Of a DNA stretch of 64,000 nt, positions 48,071-57,386 are shown one piece after another (within the stretch, counting starts at the first letter, position 1; each line of letters begins with the position of its first letter). Under the pieces are notes generated by a model. It worked only from the letters and a program-made list of their open reading frames with translations. It was not told where the DNA came from and searched no databases. The position numbers and the translations under genes were made by a program. The stretch covers positions 3,224,001 through 3,288,000 of the forward strand of contig NZ_CP114287.1 in NCBI RefSeq assembly GCF_027111295.1, written 5' to 3'. The DNA is from Flavobacterium gelatinilyticum (GTDB taxonomy: Bacteria; Bacteroidota; Bacteroidia; Flavobacteriales; Flavobacteriaceae).

Positions 48071-49300
48071 TTATTCTTCTTCCTTTTCAATTGCATCCTT
48101 ATAATCAGGATAAAGGAATTTATTGTACGGGAATCTGGTTATATGAATTTGGCGTACTGCCTCGTACACCATTTCTCTAAACTCCTCGAAATTTTCTTTT
48201 TGGGTTGCCGAAATAAACAAAGCTTTATCCTGTCCAACATTACTCATCCAGGTTTGTTTCCACTCGTCAAGTGTGTAATGTTTTCTTGTTTTTTCGGTAA
48301 TTAAATCATCTTCATCAATAGTCAAATGTCGGTAAGCATCGATTTTATTAAAAACCATAATCGTTGGCTTATCATTACTTTTAATTTCAAGCAAAGTCTG
48401 ATTTACAGATTCAATATGATCTTCAAAATCCGGATGCGAAATATCTACAACATGCAACAATAAATCGGCTTCACGAACCTCATCTAATGTACTTTTAAAC
48501 GAATCAACCAATTGTGTAGGCAGTTTTCGAATAAATCCAACTGTATCAGAAAGTAAAAACGGAAGATTTTTAATAACCACTTTTCGAACCGTTGTATCTA
48601 ATGTTGCAAACAATTTATTCTCAACAAATACATCGCTTTTTCCGATAGCATTCATCAGTGTCGATTTTCCAACATTGGTATAACCCACCAAAGCCACTCG
48701 AACCATAGCGCCGCGATTGCTTCGCTGAATGCTCATTTGTTTATCGATCGTTTTGATTTTTTCTTTCAACAACGAAATTCGGTCACGAACAATACGTCTA
48801 TCCGTCTCAATTTCAGTTTCTCCGGGACCACGCATACCAATACCTCCTTTTTGACGTTCAAGGTGTGTCCATAAACCAGAAAGTCTTGGTAATAAATATT
48901 GGCATTGTGCTAATTCTACCTGAGTTCTTGCATACGAAGTTTCAGCTCTTTGCGCAAAAATATCCAAAATCAAATTGGTTCTGTCGAGGATTTTGCAATC
49001 TATAATTCTTGAAATATTTTTTTGTTGAGATGGTGTTAATTCATCATCGAAAATAACCGTAGAAATACCATTTTCTTTAACAAAAAGGTTGATTTCGTCA
49101 ATTTTTCCTGTACCCACAAAAGTCTTCGGATTTGGGCGCTCCATTTTTTGCGAAAAACGTTTAATAACCTGACCGCCTGCGGTAAAAGTCAAAAACTCTA
49201 ATTCGTCTAAATATTCGTTAAGTTTTTCCTCACTTTGGTTTTGAGTTACGATACCAACAATGGCCGTTTTCTCAAAATTTATAACTTCTTTCTCTAGCAT
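48071..49300 (-). CDS. hflX: Ribosome-associated GTPase HflX
   Basis: 409 residues. N-terminal HflX domain (TFVGTGKIDEI, FDDELTPSQQKNI), the glycine-rich GGIGMRGPGETEIETDRR, then the G domain with GYTNVGKST (G1), DTVGFIRKLP (G3) and NKID (G4). It splits stalled ribosomes under stress. A good promoter lies upstream. Confidence 0.96.
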   Translation of the reverse strand: MLEKEVINFEKTAIVGIVTQNQSEEKLNEYLDELEFLTFTAGGQVIKRFSQKMERPNPKTFVGTGKIDEINLFVKENGISTVIFDDELTPSQQKNISRIIDCKILDRTNLILDIFAQRAETSYARTQVELAQCQYLLPRLSGLWTHLERQKGGIGMRGPGETEIETDRRIVRDRISLLKEKIKTIDKQMSIQRSNRGAMVRVALVGYTNVGKSTLMNAIGKSDVFVENKLFATLDTTVRKVVIKNLPFLLSDTVGFIRKLPTQLVDSFKSTLDEVREADLLLHVVDISHPDFEDHIESVNQTLLEIKSNDKPTIMVFNKIDAYRHLTIDEDDLITEKTRKHYTLDEWKQTWMSNVGQDKALFISATQKENFEEFREMVYEAVRQIHITRFPYNKFLYPDYKDAIEKEEE

Positions 49301-49316
49301 ATCTTAAAATAAGCTG

Positions 49317-49346
49317 CAAATTTAATCATTTGTAAACTACTTACAA
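49317..49346 (-). promoter_or_regulatory. Bacteroidetes-type promoter of hflX
   Basis: On the minus strand: -33 TTG (complement at 49344-49346), 19-base spacer, -7 TAAATTTG (49317-49324). It lies 17 bases before the ATG and matches the consensus well. Confidence 0.7.
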
Positions 49347-49383
49347 TTATAGAATTTCAATTTTACATTCTAATTAAAAAAAT

Positions 49384-49428
49384 AAACCATTTATAAATCA
49401 GCTAATAAACTCGATTTATAAATGGTTT
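49384..49428 (-). terminator. Terminator of the 49451 gene
   Basis: aaaccatttataaatc and gatttataaatggttt form a perfect 16-bp stem over a 13-base loop, followed on the minus strand by a T-rich tract. Confidence 0.75.
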
Positions 49429-49450
49429 AGAAAAATTATCTGGAAACTAA

Positions 49451-50308
49451 TTATTCGTAAATAAAAGTTTTCTCTGTTTTTACAATTCCGTTTTCTTCGA
49501 TCTGAGAACAAGAAATAGGGAAATTCAGCTTGTTGTATTTATACTTTCTGCTTACCGCAACTAGTGCTGTAGATGACGGACTGAAATTCATTTCGTTATT
49601 GTATGAAATAGATTCGAAAGCAAATTCGTCTTCATGGTACGAAATCATTGGAACAATTACTTTGTAATTATCTCCAAAAAGTCCCTGAACAATTAATTGA
49701 TCAACAGATTTTTTATCATCATAAGTGTATGACTTAGAGATTTTATCTCCAACCAGCCCTTTGTGTCTCGATACATTATCGTTTACATAAACATATTCGA
49801 TTTTCCCAATGATTTGTTTATTTCTGTCACGAGAAGTACGTCTTACAATAGTTCCGTTTTCAACAATATATTCGATATCCTCTAGCAGATTCTGATGGTT
49901 GGTACTCTTTTTAGTCGTTACTTTTACCCTTGCTCCTTCGTATACAAAAGCAACTGTTTTAGTAATATAATTAGGTCCTTCCTGATATTTTTTTACAAAT
50001 TTGGTAATGTTATTATCGGCATTATAAGTGTAGTTTACTACCTCTTTCCAGTCACTGCCCACTTTATCTTTAACGGTCATATCGAGTAATCCGTTTTTGT
50101 TGTAAAAGAAGTGCTGCACCACATCTGAAGTTGTTATGGTTTCGACTTTACCATCTTTAAAAACGAACGTTTTATTAACAATTTCACCGTCTTTAGAGTT
50201 CTGATAATTTGTTTTTACAATATTGATCTGCTTTAGTCTAACATTGTCCTGACCGTGCATCAAGAATGGAAACACCATCATTATGATGGCAATAAAGTAG
50301 GTTTTCAT
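49451..50308 (-). CDS. Secreted protein of unknown function with YD-like repeats
   Basis: 285 residues from the ATG at 50308 with a signal peptide (FPFLMHGQ). A longer frame to 50380 lacks a signal. The body contains tandem Y-containing strands of the form FxYNKNGLLDMTVK, YTYNADNNITKFVK, YVYVNDNVSRH, YTYDDKKSVDQL, KYNKLNFPIS. This resembles YD/RHS-type repeats, but short and without a toxin. No function suggested by its neighbours. Confidence 0.75.
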   Translation of the reverse strand: MKTYFIAIIMMVFPFLMHGQDNVRLKQINIVKTNYQNSKDGEIVNKTFVFKDGKVETITTSDVVQHFFYNKNGLLDMTVKDKVGSDWKEVVNYTYNADNNITKFVKKYQEGPNYITKTVAFVYEGARVKVTTKKSTNHQNLLEDIEYIVENGTIVRRTSRDRNKQIIGKIEYVYVNDNVSRHKGLVGDKISKSYTYDDKKSVDQLIVQGLFGDNYKVIVPMISYHEDEFAFESISYNNEMNFSPSSTALVAVSRKYKYNKLNFPISCSQIEENGIVKTEKTFIYE

Positions 50309-50446
50309 GCTGTTTTTGTATTTTAATTTGGGATCGCCAAAATACAAAATTCTATTAAATTTTAAGGTTTTAAAGTTCAAAAACCGCTAACTTTTAAACA
50401 AAACACTAAAAACCAGCCCTTTAATTCCATTATTACTAATCATCAT

Positions 50447-51784
50447 TTATTTCTCTCCAAATATCTTAATATCATCAACCATAAAAGCACCGTTTAGTGT
50501 TTTGTCTTTTCCTGATCCTACATATCTAAAACCGATATTAATTTTTCCTGAAAACTCAGATAAATTGATACCGCCGGAACTCATAAATTCGCGGGTTGGC
50601 GAGGAAAGTGTTGGAACTTTTGCTTCTAATTTTGTCCATTTAGCTTTCGTGACATTTCCTTCAAAATTGGATGAAATATAGACTTCTAAAGTATTTAACG
50701 GAGAATCTATTTTTAAATCATGCTGTGCGCTTCTAAAAGAAAGAACCGCATTTTTGTAGTTTGTCAAATCAATTTTAGGAGAAACGAGCCATGCAATATT
50801 TTCGGCTGCCGTTGTGCTTGTGGTATTAAATTCTGCATACCCATTTCCGGCGTATACCATACTTTTCCAGAGTTTTGATGCTTTCTCAACGATATTACTC
50901 CAGCCAGGCAGAGCAAAATTGACATTGTGTTTAACCGATTGAAAATCTTCGGCAAAAAATGGAACATTTCTTTTTCCGTTCATCACAACATCGCTTTCAA
51001 AACGAACCATTAATTGATAATCTGTACCGTATTTCGTTAAAATTCCTTTTACTTTTCCGCTTCCTTCCGGAACAAAATGATCGGCGAATTTGGCATAACT
51101 GCTGGTCCTGAAAATAATCTGATTTCCGGTTTTATCTCTTAAATTCCAATTGGTAGAACCTCCCACATTATTGGACTCTTCAAAATAATGACGCCCAATA
51201 GCCGCTTCGGTAAATTCGACATCGTTTAATTCTATTAAAGTGTTTAATTTACTATCATTTAAAGCCTCATTAATAGAAAGTGATTCAACTAACTCATTTT
51301 CACTTATAGTTGTACAGGACGCATTCAAAACGTTCTTAAAATCATTCTGCGAAACCCGTCCAATTGTAGGGTCTCCGGCGTTATTGACATATAAACTTCC
51401 AATCCGGAGTCCGCCAAAATATAAATCTGTAAACTGGTTTTTGAGTTTTACGTATACTTTATTTCCAATTCTGTAATCGATATAAGTATTCGAAACGTCA
51501 ATGGGCACACTAAAACCAATTGCCGGAGAATTTTCGGAAGCTTTTGTTTGAAATGAAATCGTCTTAAAAAAATTACCATCTTCATCGCTCGAAACAACAT
51601 AAGCTTCTATAATATCATCATATGAATACTGTTTTGCTGTTGTTTCAGAAAGTTCATGCACTTTTTCGACTGTTTTATTTACATGTAAATCAGGCTGTGT
51701 ACAGGTTAATTTTGGTGTTTCAACTTCGGAACTGCAGCCAAAGTGAAGTAATACTAATGCGAAAAATGAAATGTTTTTTTTCAT
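50447..51784 (-). CDS. DUF5689 domain lipoprotein
   Basis: 445 residues, lipoprotein signal LLHFGC (Cys17). Residues about 40-260 form the DUF5689 domain (YDDIIEAYVVSSDEDGNFFKTISFQ, YRIGNKVYVKLKNQFTDL), and the C-terminal part, from NVNFALPGWSN, resembles the choice-of-anchor J type jelly roll (AVLSFRSAQHDL, FMVDDIKIFGE). It starts 17 bases after the TonB receptor gene, so the two form an operon. Probably a surface-exposed cell-envelope protein working with the receptor; ligand unknown. Confidence 0.85.
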   Translation of the reverse strand: MKKNISFFALVLLHFGCSSEVETPKLTCTQPDLHVNKTVEKVHELSETTAKQYSYDDIIEAYVVSSDEDGNFFKTISFQTKASENSPAIGFSVPIDVSNTYIDYRIGNKVYVKLKNQFTDLYFGGLRIGSLYVNNAGDPTIGRVSQNDFKNVLNASCTTISENELVESLSINEALNDSKLNTLIELNDVEFTEAAIGRHYFEESNNVGGSTNWNLRDKTGNQIIFRTSSYAKFADHFVPEGSGKVKGILTKYGTDYQLMVRFESDVVMNGKRNVPFFAEDFQSVKHNVNFALPGWSNIVEKASKLWKSMVYAGNGYAEFNTTSTTAAENIAWLVSPKIDLTNYKNAVLSFRSAQHDLKIDSPLNTLEVYISSNFEGNVTKAKWTKLEAKVPTLSSPTREFMSSGGINLSEFSGKINIGFRYVGSGKDKTLNGAFMVDDIKIFGEK

Positions 51785-51801
51785 AACAGATAAATTTTCG
51801 G

Positions 51802-54621
51802 TTATAAACCGATTGTGAGATTTAAAAAGTAAGTTCGTCCGTAACCGTAATAGTATTTGGGTCCAAATGACGGCGTGCCGCTTGAAACATCCTGATTTAG
51901 TGCTCTAAAATTGGCATTTCTGGCCTGCTCAAAACCGCCGGTTTTATACACTGCATCCAGAACGTTATTGATACTGGCAAAAAAGCCAATATACTTTTGA
52001 CCAACTCGCCACGATTTCCCGCCGCTGATGTTTAAAAGTGCTGCAGGATTAAATTTTTCCTGCTTAAGCAATTCATTTCCTCTTTCTGATGTGGCTTCGG
52101 GGTACGGAAAGCTATTTGCGGGATTTATATAAAACTGAGAAGTTCTGGAAATAGGAGAAATATCGATATAATTATCAGCAAGATAATTAATGTTTGCTCC
52201 CAGCCACCAAAACTTAGGATCCCGATATTCTAATCCCAGGGAATAGGCCTGCTGTGGTGTTCCGGCTTGTTTATAGTTTTTAAGTAGTGCTGTGCCAAAG
52301 TTAAAAATAGTTTTAGTGTTGTCTTTTGCCGCATTGGCATCGTTCGTAATGACAACATTTGGATTACTGCTGTAAACGTAATTTCCGTATGCTGCAGATA
52401 AAGTAGTTTTTAATGTTGATGAAAGCTGATACTCAAAACTTAATTCTGCTCCGGTATTTTTCTTGTCCAAATTTGTTAAAGTCTGACTTACAAAAGCATC
52501 TGTTGCATCGTAACCCGCTCCATTATCAAAAATTCCTTCGGCATAGAAAAAAGAGGTTTTCGAACTGTTTTTTATTGAAGCATAATAAGCCGTCAGACGA
52601 AGTTTAAGTTTAGGCGAACGATAAACATAATTCGCCTCTGCGCTGCTTATATTTTCGCTGCCGATTCTGTCAACAACAGAATTATTTAAACGTGAATTCG
52701 AAAATGTATTTTTGAGTGAAGGCGCTCTCGTAAGATGTGCTGCATTGAAAAACAATCCCTGCCTTCCGGAAATTTTATACATAAAACCACCTTTGAAACC
52801 GAAATTTTCGAAGTTTACTTTTTCGCTTTTCCCTAAAGAATTTGCTGCATAAATGCCGTTCTGATACAGTCCTTCTCTTTGGTAAGCGGCGGTTGAAAAA
52901 GACTGAGCCAGATAAAATTCGGTTTTATTATAACTGAATTTAAATTGTGTGAAAGCATCTACCGTATTCGATAAGAAGTTATAATTGTAACCATAAAGAT
53001 CACCTGCTTTTACCTCACGGTTTGGATTCTGTAAATCCGATTGTGCCAAATCACCTTTGTAGAATGCATCAATATCCAGAAAATAGCTGCCTCCCAAGAG
53101 ATCTGTAAGCTTTTGAAAATTATGCGATTTTAAATTCTTATATGAAATTCCGCCGTCAAAAGACAAATTTGAACTGATTTGCGTATTTAAAACTGAATTA
53201 ACCGCAAAAGTTTTATCATCTGTCCTGTCTTCGTACACAACATAATGACTCTGCGCAGGCTCGTAACCATTTGGTCCAGTTTTCTGATTAGCCTGATACA
53301 TAGCTTTCCAGTCGATTTGCGGATTTGCCAAAAAATTGATTTTGTTTTTGTCTGCATTTTCATAATCCGGAGTAAAATCACCAGAAAATTCACCTTTGTC
53401 TTTTGCATAAAGCGAACTGAAATAACTTGGCATTTTGCGGTAATAAACAGGATCAGGACTATCGGCATTTTGATAATCGATATTGCTGTTACCCACTTTG
53501 CCAAACTGATACATAACACCCGAATTCAGATTCGTTTTTTCATCAATTTTCAAATAATGATTGAGCATCAATACCGGTTCTTCGACATTTTTCGCTCGTG
53601 CATTTCTTTTTTTACCGTTCTGAAATCCCCAGTACGAATTGTATTTTTCTCCCATTAAACTCGTTACTTCTGCCGTATTAGGTGAATTTTTCCCTCGGGA
53701 ACTGGGTGTGTAAAATGCCGTAAAATTGAGTGCATTTTTATGGTTTAATTTCTTTTCTACACTCATAAAAAAAGAATCTGCATTGAAGTTTGTTCCGTCA
53801 AAATAACCATCATCTGCCCATCTTTTCCCGGCCGAAACAACATAAGCCCAGCCGGAAGCATTCATCCCCGAAGCGTATGATCCAATCGCGCGCCAGATAT
53901 ACGTTGTATTACTTCCTGAAAAAGTGAGCTGCGTACCTTTTCTGTATAATGATGCTCTGGTAAATATTTGCTGTGTTCCTAAAATGCCGCCAAATGTGTA
54001 ATTAGAAAAAGCGGTTCCAACAGAAAATTCCTGATTGCGAAGTACGTTGTTCAAACCGCCCCAATTGCTCCATTGCGGCCGGCCGTCGTAGGTTTTATTC
54101 ATGGTCATGCCGTTAAGCATCATGGTTCCGTTTTCGCTGTCCAGACCGCGGACTCTAAAGCGGGCCTGCCCCCAATTGAATGCTGCCGCCTGCATAAAAG
54201 CATCTTTGGATGACTGCAATAAACCGGATGTCATTTCAGAAGAGCTGTTATCTTCAGAAAAATCACTATCCAGTAAAGTGATTAAAGCTGCTGGAATTTC
54301 ATCTGAAAATGCATCTTCTAACTGTAATACTCCAAGATTTACAATCTGCCCGGGATTGGATTGTATTTTTAGAAATAAGTCTTTATATCCCTGATTTCGA
54401 ATTAAAAGTAATTGTTCTTCTTTTGCAGAAGAGTACAATTCGAATTTCCCTTTTTTGGAAGTTAATGCTGTAAGCGAAGAATTCTGAATGCTCACCAGAA
54501 CATTCTCAAGCGGATTTTGCGTTTTGGAATCAATTACAATTCCGGTAAAAGTGGTCTTCTCTTGTGAAGAAGCAAAACTAAAAGACAATAAAACAAAAAA
54601 GATCAGGTACTTTTTTTCCAT
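51802..54621 (-). CDS. TonB-dependent receptor with N-terminal carboxypeptidase-like domain
   Basis: 939 residues with a signal peptide (FASSQ, about residue 20). An N-terminal carboxypeptidase-like regulatory domain (about 22-105, GIVIDSKTQNPLENVLVSIQ), plug, then the beta barrel ending in YFLNLTIGL. It is not SusC: the VVVGYGT signature is missing. Substrate unknown. Its partner is the DUF5689 lipoprotein just downstream. The N-terminal domain also contains SFSFASSQEKTTF at the signal boundary. Confidence 0.92.
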   Translation of the reverse strand: MEKKYLIFFVLLSFSFASSQEKTTFTGIVIDSKTQNPLENVLVSIQNSSLTALTSKKGKFELYSSAKEEQLLLIRNQGYKDLFLKIQSNPGQIVNLGVLQLEDAFSDEIPAALITLLDSDFSEDNSSSEMTSGLLQSSKDAFMQAAAFNWGQARFRVRGLDSENGTMMLNGMTMNKTYDGRPQWSNWGGLNNVLRNQEFSVGTAFSNYTFGGILGTQQIFTRASLYRKGTQLTFSGSNTTYIWRAIGSYASGMNASGWAYVVSAGKRWADDGYFDGTNFNADSFFMSVEKKLNHKNALNFTAFYTPSSRGKNSPNTAEVTSLMGEKYNSYWGFQNGKKRNARAKNVEEPVLMLNHYLKIDEKTNLNSGVMYQFGKVGNSNIDYQNADSPDPVYYRKMPSYFSSLYAKDKGEFSGDFTPDYENADKNKINFLANPQIDWKAMYQANQKTGPNGYEPAQSHYVVYEDRTDDKTFAVNSVLNTQISSNLSFDGGISYKNLKSHNFQKLTDLLGGSYFLDIDAFYKGDLAQSDLQNPNREVKAGDLYGYNYNFLSNTVDAFTQFKFSYNKTEFYLAQSFSTAAYQREGLYQNGIYAANSLGKSEKVNFENFGFKGGFMYKISGRQGLFFNAAHLTRAPSLKNTFSNSRLNNSVVDRIGSENISSAEANYVYRSPKLKLRLTAYYASIKNSSKTSFFYAEGIFDNGAGYDATDAFVSQTLTNLDKKNTGAELSFEYQLSSTLKTTLSAAYGNYVYSSNPNVVITNDANAAKDNTKTIFNFGTALLKNYKQAGTPQQAYSLGLEYRDPKFWWLGANINYLADNYIDISPISRTSQFYINPANSFPYPEATSERGNELLKQEKFNPAALLNISGGKSWRVGQKYIGFFASINNVLDAVYKTGGFEQARNANFRALNQDVSSGTPSFGPKYYYGYGRTYFLNLTIGL

Positions 54622-54736
54622 TCAATAATTCCAATTTATTTTTAAAATAGTTTAGGATAATAATCCTTATTCAAAAGATAAAATTGGTTTTTGGAAAATT
54701 GCTTTGTCCTATTGATGATACAAACGACGTAAAGTT

Positions 54737-54768
54737 CAAATATATATAAAATAATTAATCCGAAACAA
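54737..54768 (-). promoter_or_regulatory. Promoter of the TonB receptor operon
   Basis: On the minus strand: -33 TTG (complement at 54766-54768), 21-base spacer, -7 TATATTTG (54737-54744). It lies about 115 bases before the ATG at 54621 and overlaps the palindrome at 54753. Confidence 0.6.
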
Positions 54769-54796
54769 ATTCTTACAAATTTATTTCGGATTAATT
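54753..54796. promoter_or_regulatory. Palindrome overlapping the TonB receptor promoter
   Basis: aattaatccgaaa and tttcggattaatt are a perfect 13-bp inverted repeat with an 18-base gap. It covers the -33 element of the receptor promoter, where a repressor could bind. It also lies 49 bases after the MFS stop and may act as the terminator of that gene. Confidence 0.5.
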
Positions 54797-54844
54797 TGAA
54801 TTTTTATTAAAAATATTGGATAAAATCGATTTTAAACGATCCCG

Positions 54845-56065
54845 TTAAGCGGTTGTTCTAATTTTGGAAACCATAAAGGCAATCAGAACGCCAAAAATCC
54901 CGATAAAAGCAAAAGAAAACTGAAGTCCAAAGTTTTGTGCAATGTGTCCAATTACAGGAGGTCCCATTAAAAAGCCCAAGAAACTAACACTTGAAACTAT
55001 CGTTAAAGCTTCTCCCGGCGGCACTGTCGGATTTTTTCCAGCCATACTGTAAACTGTTGGAACAATCGTGGCAACACCCAAACCTACAGCCATAAAAGCA
55101 ATCGTGCACGGAATGATATACGGAAGAAAAACTGCGGTAAACAATCCGGCAGAAATCATAACTCCGCTGATCTGCATAACACGCTCACGTCCAAATTTAT
55201 TGATTAATCCGTCTCCAAGGAATCTTCCTCCGGCCATCATAATCATAAAAGAGGTATATCCTAAAACCACCAAAGGTCCCGGTGCCTGAACAATATCTTT
55301 AAAGTAAACACCGCTCCAGTCAAACATTACGCCCTCACTGGCCATACTGCAAAAACCAATTACACCCAGCCAAAGCAAAGCACTGTCCGGTTTGGTAAAT
55401 AGTTTCTTCTTTTCGGCATTTTTATGTTTGATTTTTTCTTTGGCTTTAACTAAAAACTGAAAATTGAAAGCCACCATTAATAAAACGATCCCTCCTACAA
55501 TCAAAAAGTGATGCAAAGGCGATAAATCTAATGCCAGCATTCCTAAACCTACTAAAGCCCCGGTAAATCCGGCAAAACTCCACATACCGTGAAAAGATGA
55601 CATGATTGTTTTTTTGAATAAAACTTCGGTATAAACTCCTTGCGTATTTACGGCGATATTGGCTAAGTTTCCAAATAATCCAAACAAAAACAAACCTAAT
55701 GACAATTGCAGACCTGTGGTTGCCAGTCCTAAATTAGCAAGACATAACACATACATTATTAAAGAGAAAATTAAAATGCGGTGGCTTCCAAATTTGGTTA
55801 CCATTTTACCCGAAAACGGCATTACGATCAATTGTCCCATTGGCAGGGCAAAAAGTATCGAGCCCAAATCGCCTTCGGTTAAATGAAGGGCAGTTTTGAT
55901 ATCCGGGATTCGGCTTGCCCAGGTGGCAAAACTCAGTCCCATTCCGAAATAAAACATTCCCACAGCAAAACGAATTCGTTTTAAATACGACGCTTTGGCT
56001 TCCCTAAAAACCTTTTTGATTTTTCCTTTTGTCTGAAAAAGCTGTAATGGATTGAAATTTATCAA
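54845..56065 (-). CDS. Major facilitator superfamily transporter, YbjJ-like
   Basis: 406 residues with 12 predicted membrane segments. Motifs FATWASRIPDIKTALHLTEGDLG and PFSGKMVTKFGSHRILIFSLIM match the YbjJ group of MFS transporters of unknown substrate. The best start is a TTG at 56065: there is no ATG before Met37, where the first membrane segment has already begun, so the N-terminus is uncertain. Upstream on the same strand comes a Gfo/Idh/MocA gene with its own terminator. Confidence 0.88.
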   Translation of the reverse strand: MINFNPLQLFQTKGKIKKVFREAKASYLKRIRFAVGMFYFGMGLSFATWASRIPDIKTALHLTEGDLGSILFALPMGQLIVMPFSGKMVTKFGSHRILIFSLIMYVLCLANLGLATTGLQLSLGLFLFGLFGNLANIAVNTQGVYTEVLFKKTIMSSFHGMWSFAGFTGALVGLGMLALDLSPLHHFLIVGGIVLLMVAFNFQFLVKAKEKIKHKNAEKKKLFTKPDSALLWLGVIGFCSMASEGVMFDWSGVYFKDIVQAPGPLVVLGYTSFMIMMAGGRFLGDGLINKFGRERVMQISGVMISAGLFTAVFLPYIIPCTIAFMAVGLGVATIVPTVYSMAGKNPTVPPGEALTIVSSVSFLGFLMGPPVIGHIAQNFGLQFSFAFIGIFGVLIAFMVSKIRTTA

Positions 56066-56227
56066 AATTGATGCATTTATGAATTATGTTATAAAATTAC
56101 AAAAAAGCAGGATATGTACTTAAAAGTACAAATTGTTCGCTTATTTACAACGTTATTGTTTATAAATTACCAGGTTATCCTGTAAGCAAACACGGACTCG
56201 ACTTTCCTGATCTGAATGCATAAAAAA

Positions 56228-56247
56228 AGACGCACTGATGTGCGTCT
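56228..56247 (-). terminator. Terminator of the Gfo/Idh/MocA gene
   Basis: agacgcac and gtgcgtct form a perfect GC-rich 8-bp stem with a 4-base loop, followed on the minus strand by seven T. It lies 25 bases past the stop at 56272. Confidence 0.8.
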
Positions 56248-56271
56248 CTACAATAATTTTATCTTTTTATT

Positions 56272-57312
56272 TTATAAATCGATCACTTTTCGCTGCGTAG
56301 TACTGGCAATAGCAGCTTCGATTACCTGCATTACTTTTACCCCGTCTTCGGCAGTAACAGGTTCTGTTACATCGCTTGTTATAGAGTTAAAAACGCCGTC
56401 AAAAAACGAGAAATAATTTCCTTTTAAGGTTTCGATTTTTTCACGAACCGGTTTTCCGTCAATTTCTGTATGAAGAATTCCCTGAAGGTTTTCCGGTTCT
56501 GTTCCCCACGATTCCAGATTCGGTTTTTCACCCTCTTTTAATTTGTCTTCCTGAACATCCCCTCTCGGTTTTAAGAAAGAACCTTTTTTACCATGAATTG
56601 TATAGGCAGGATTGGCTTCCCGAACAAAAAATCCGGCTTTTAAACGTACCCTGAAATTTTCGTAAATCAACAATAAATCGATCCAATCATCTACCAGCGA
56701 ATTTTCTCTTGTGATTCTAATGTCTCCAAAAACAGATTTTGGAGAACCAAACAAACAAATCGCCTGATCTATTAAATGCGGCCCTAAATCTTTCAGGATT
56801 CCGGCTCCGTCATTTGCGGTTTCTTTATGAGCTTTCGGACTCAGCAGCGGGTTATATCTGTCAAAATGAAATTCAGCTTCTACCAAATCTCCCAAAACAC
56901 CGTCTTCAATTACTTTTTGAATCGTTTTAAAATCGCTGTCCCATCTTCTGTTCTGAAAAACGGCCAGTTTTACCCCCTTTTCTTTAGCAATTTCGTTTAG
57001 TTCTTTGGCTTCTGCTGCGGTTGTGGTAAAAGCTTTTTCGACAACGGCATGTTTTCCTGCCAAAAGTACTTTCTTCGCATATTCGTAATGTGTACCGACA
57101 GGGGTATTGACTATTACGAGATCAACATCGTCTGCCAATACATCTTCGATTGAAGCGTAACTTTTGACATCCGGATAGTCCAGCTGAATTAGTTTTTTAG
57201 TTCTTTCCCACGATCCCAGTAATTCAAATCCGGGATGAATGTCCAAAAATGGCGCGTGAAAAACCTTTCCCGACATTCCGTATGATAATAGTGCTGTTTT
57301 TATTTGCTGCAT
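56272..57312 (-). CDS. Gfo/Idh/MocA family oxidoreductase
   Basis: 346 residues. NAD(P)-binding Rossmann fold N-terminal part (LLSYGMSGKVFHAPFL, YASIEDVLADDVDLVIVNTP) and the EKAFTTT motif with the conserved EKP-like Lys, then DRYNPLLSPKAHKE and DLGPHLIDQAICLFG, the C-terminal substrate-binding part. These enzymes oxidise or reduce sugars or derivatives. Substrate not clear. Confidence 0.93.
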   Translation of the reverse strand: MQQIKTALLSYGMSGKVFHAPFLDIHPGFELLGSWERTKKLIQLDYPDVKSYASIEDVLADDVDLVIVNTPVGTHYEYAKKVLLAGKHAVVEKAFTTTAAEAKELNEIAKEKGVKLAVFQNRRWDSDFKTIQKVIEDGVLGDLVEAEFHFDRYNPLLSPKAHKETANDGAGILKDLGPHLIDQAICLFGSPKSVFGDIRITRENSLVDDWIDLLLIYENFRVRLKAGFFVREANPAYTIHGKKGSFLKPRGDVQEDKLKEGEKPNLESWGTEPENLQGILHTEIDGKPVREKIETLKGNYFSFFDGVFNSITSDVTEPVTAEDGVKVMQVIEAAIASTTQRKVIDL

Positions 57313-57328
57313 TTTGGTTGTTTTTTCC

Positions 57329-57377
57329 GCCGCAAATTCACGAATTTATTGATTGTAAAAATTCATGAATTTGCGGC
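57329..57377. repeat. Inverted repeat of the cgcaaattcacgaattt family
   Basis: gccgcaaattcacgaattt and aaattcatgaatttgcggc face each other over an 11-base spacer (18 of 19 complementary). Same family as 16008 and 20062. It lies after the OYE gene, so it can also act as a terminator, with a T run on the minus strand. Confidence 0.7.
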
Positions 57378-57386
57378 TAATAAAAT

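Noticed and set aside
49451..50308. YD-repeat-like protein as an RHS toxin
   Set aside because: Too short, no RHS core shell motif and no toxin tail.
53187..53658. Two open frames of 110-137 codons inside the TonB receptor gene
   Set aside because: They overlap a well supported barrel-coding region and show no protein family pattern.
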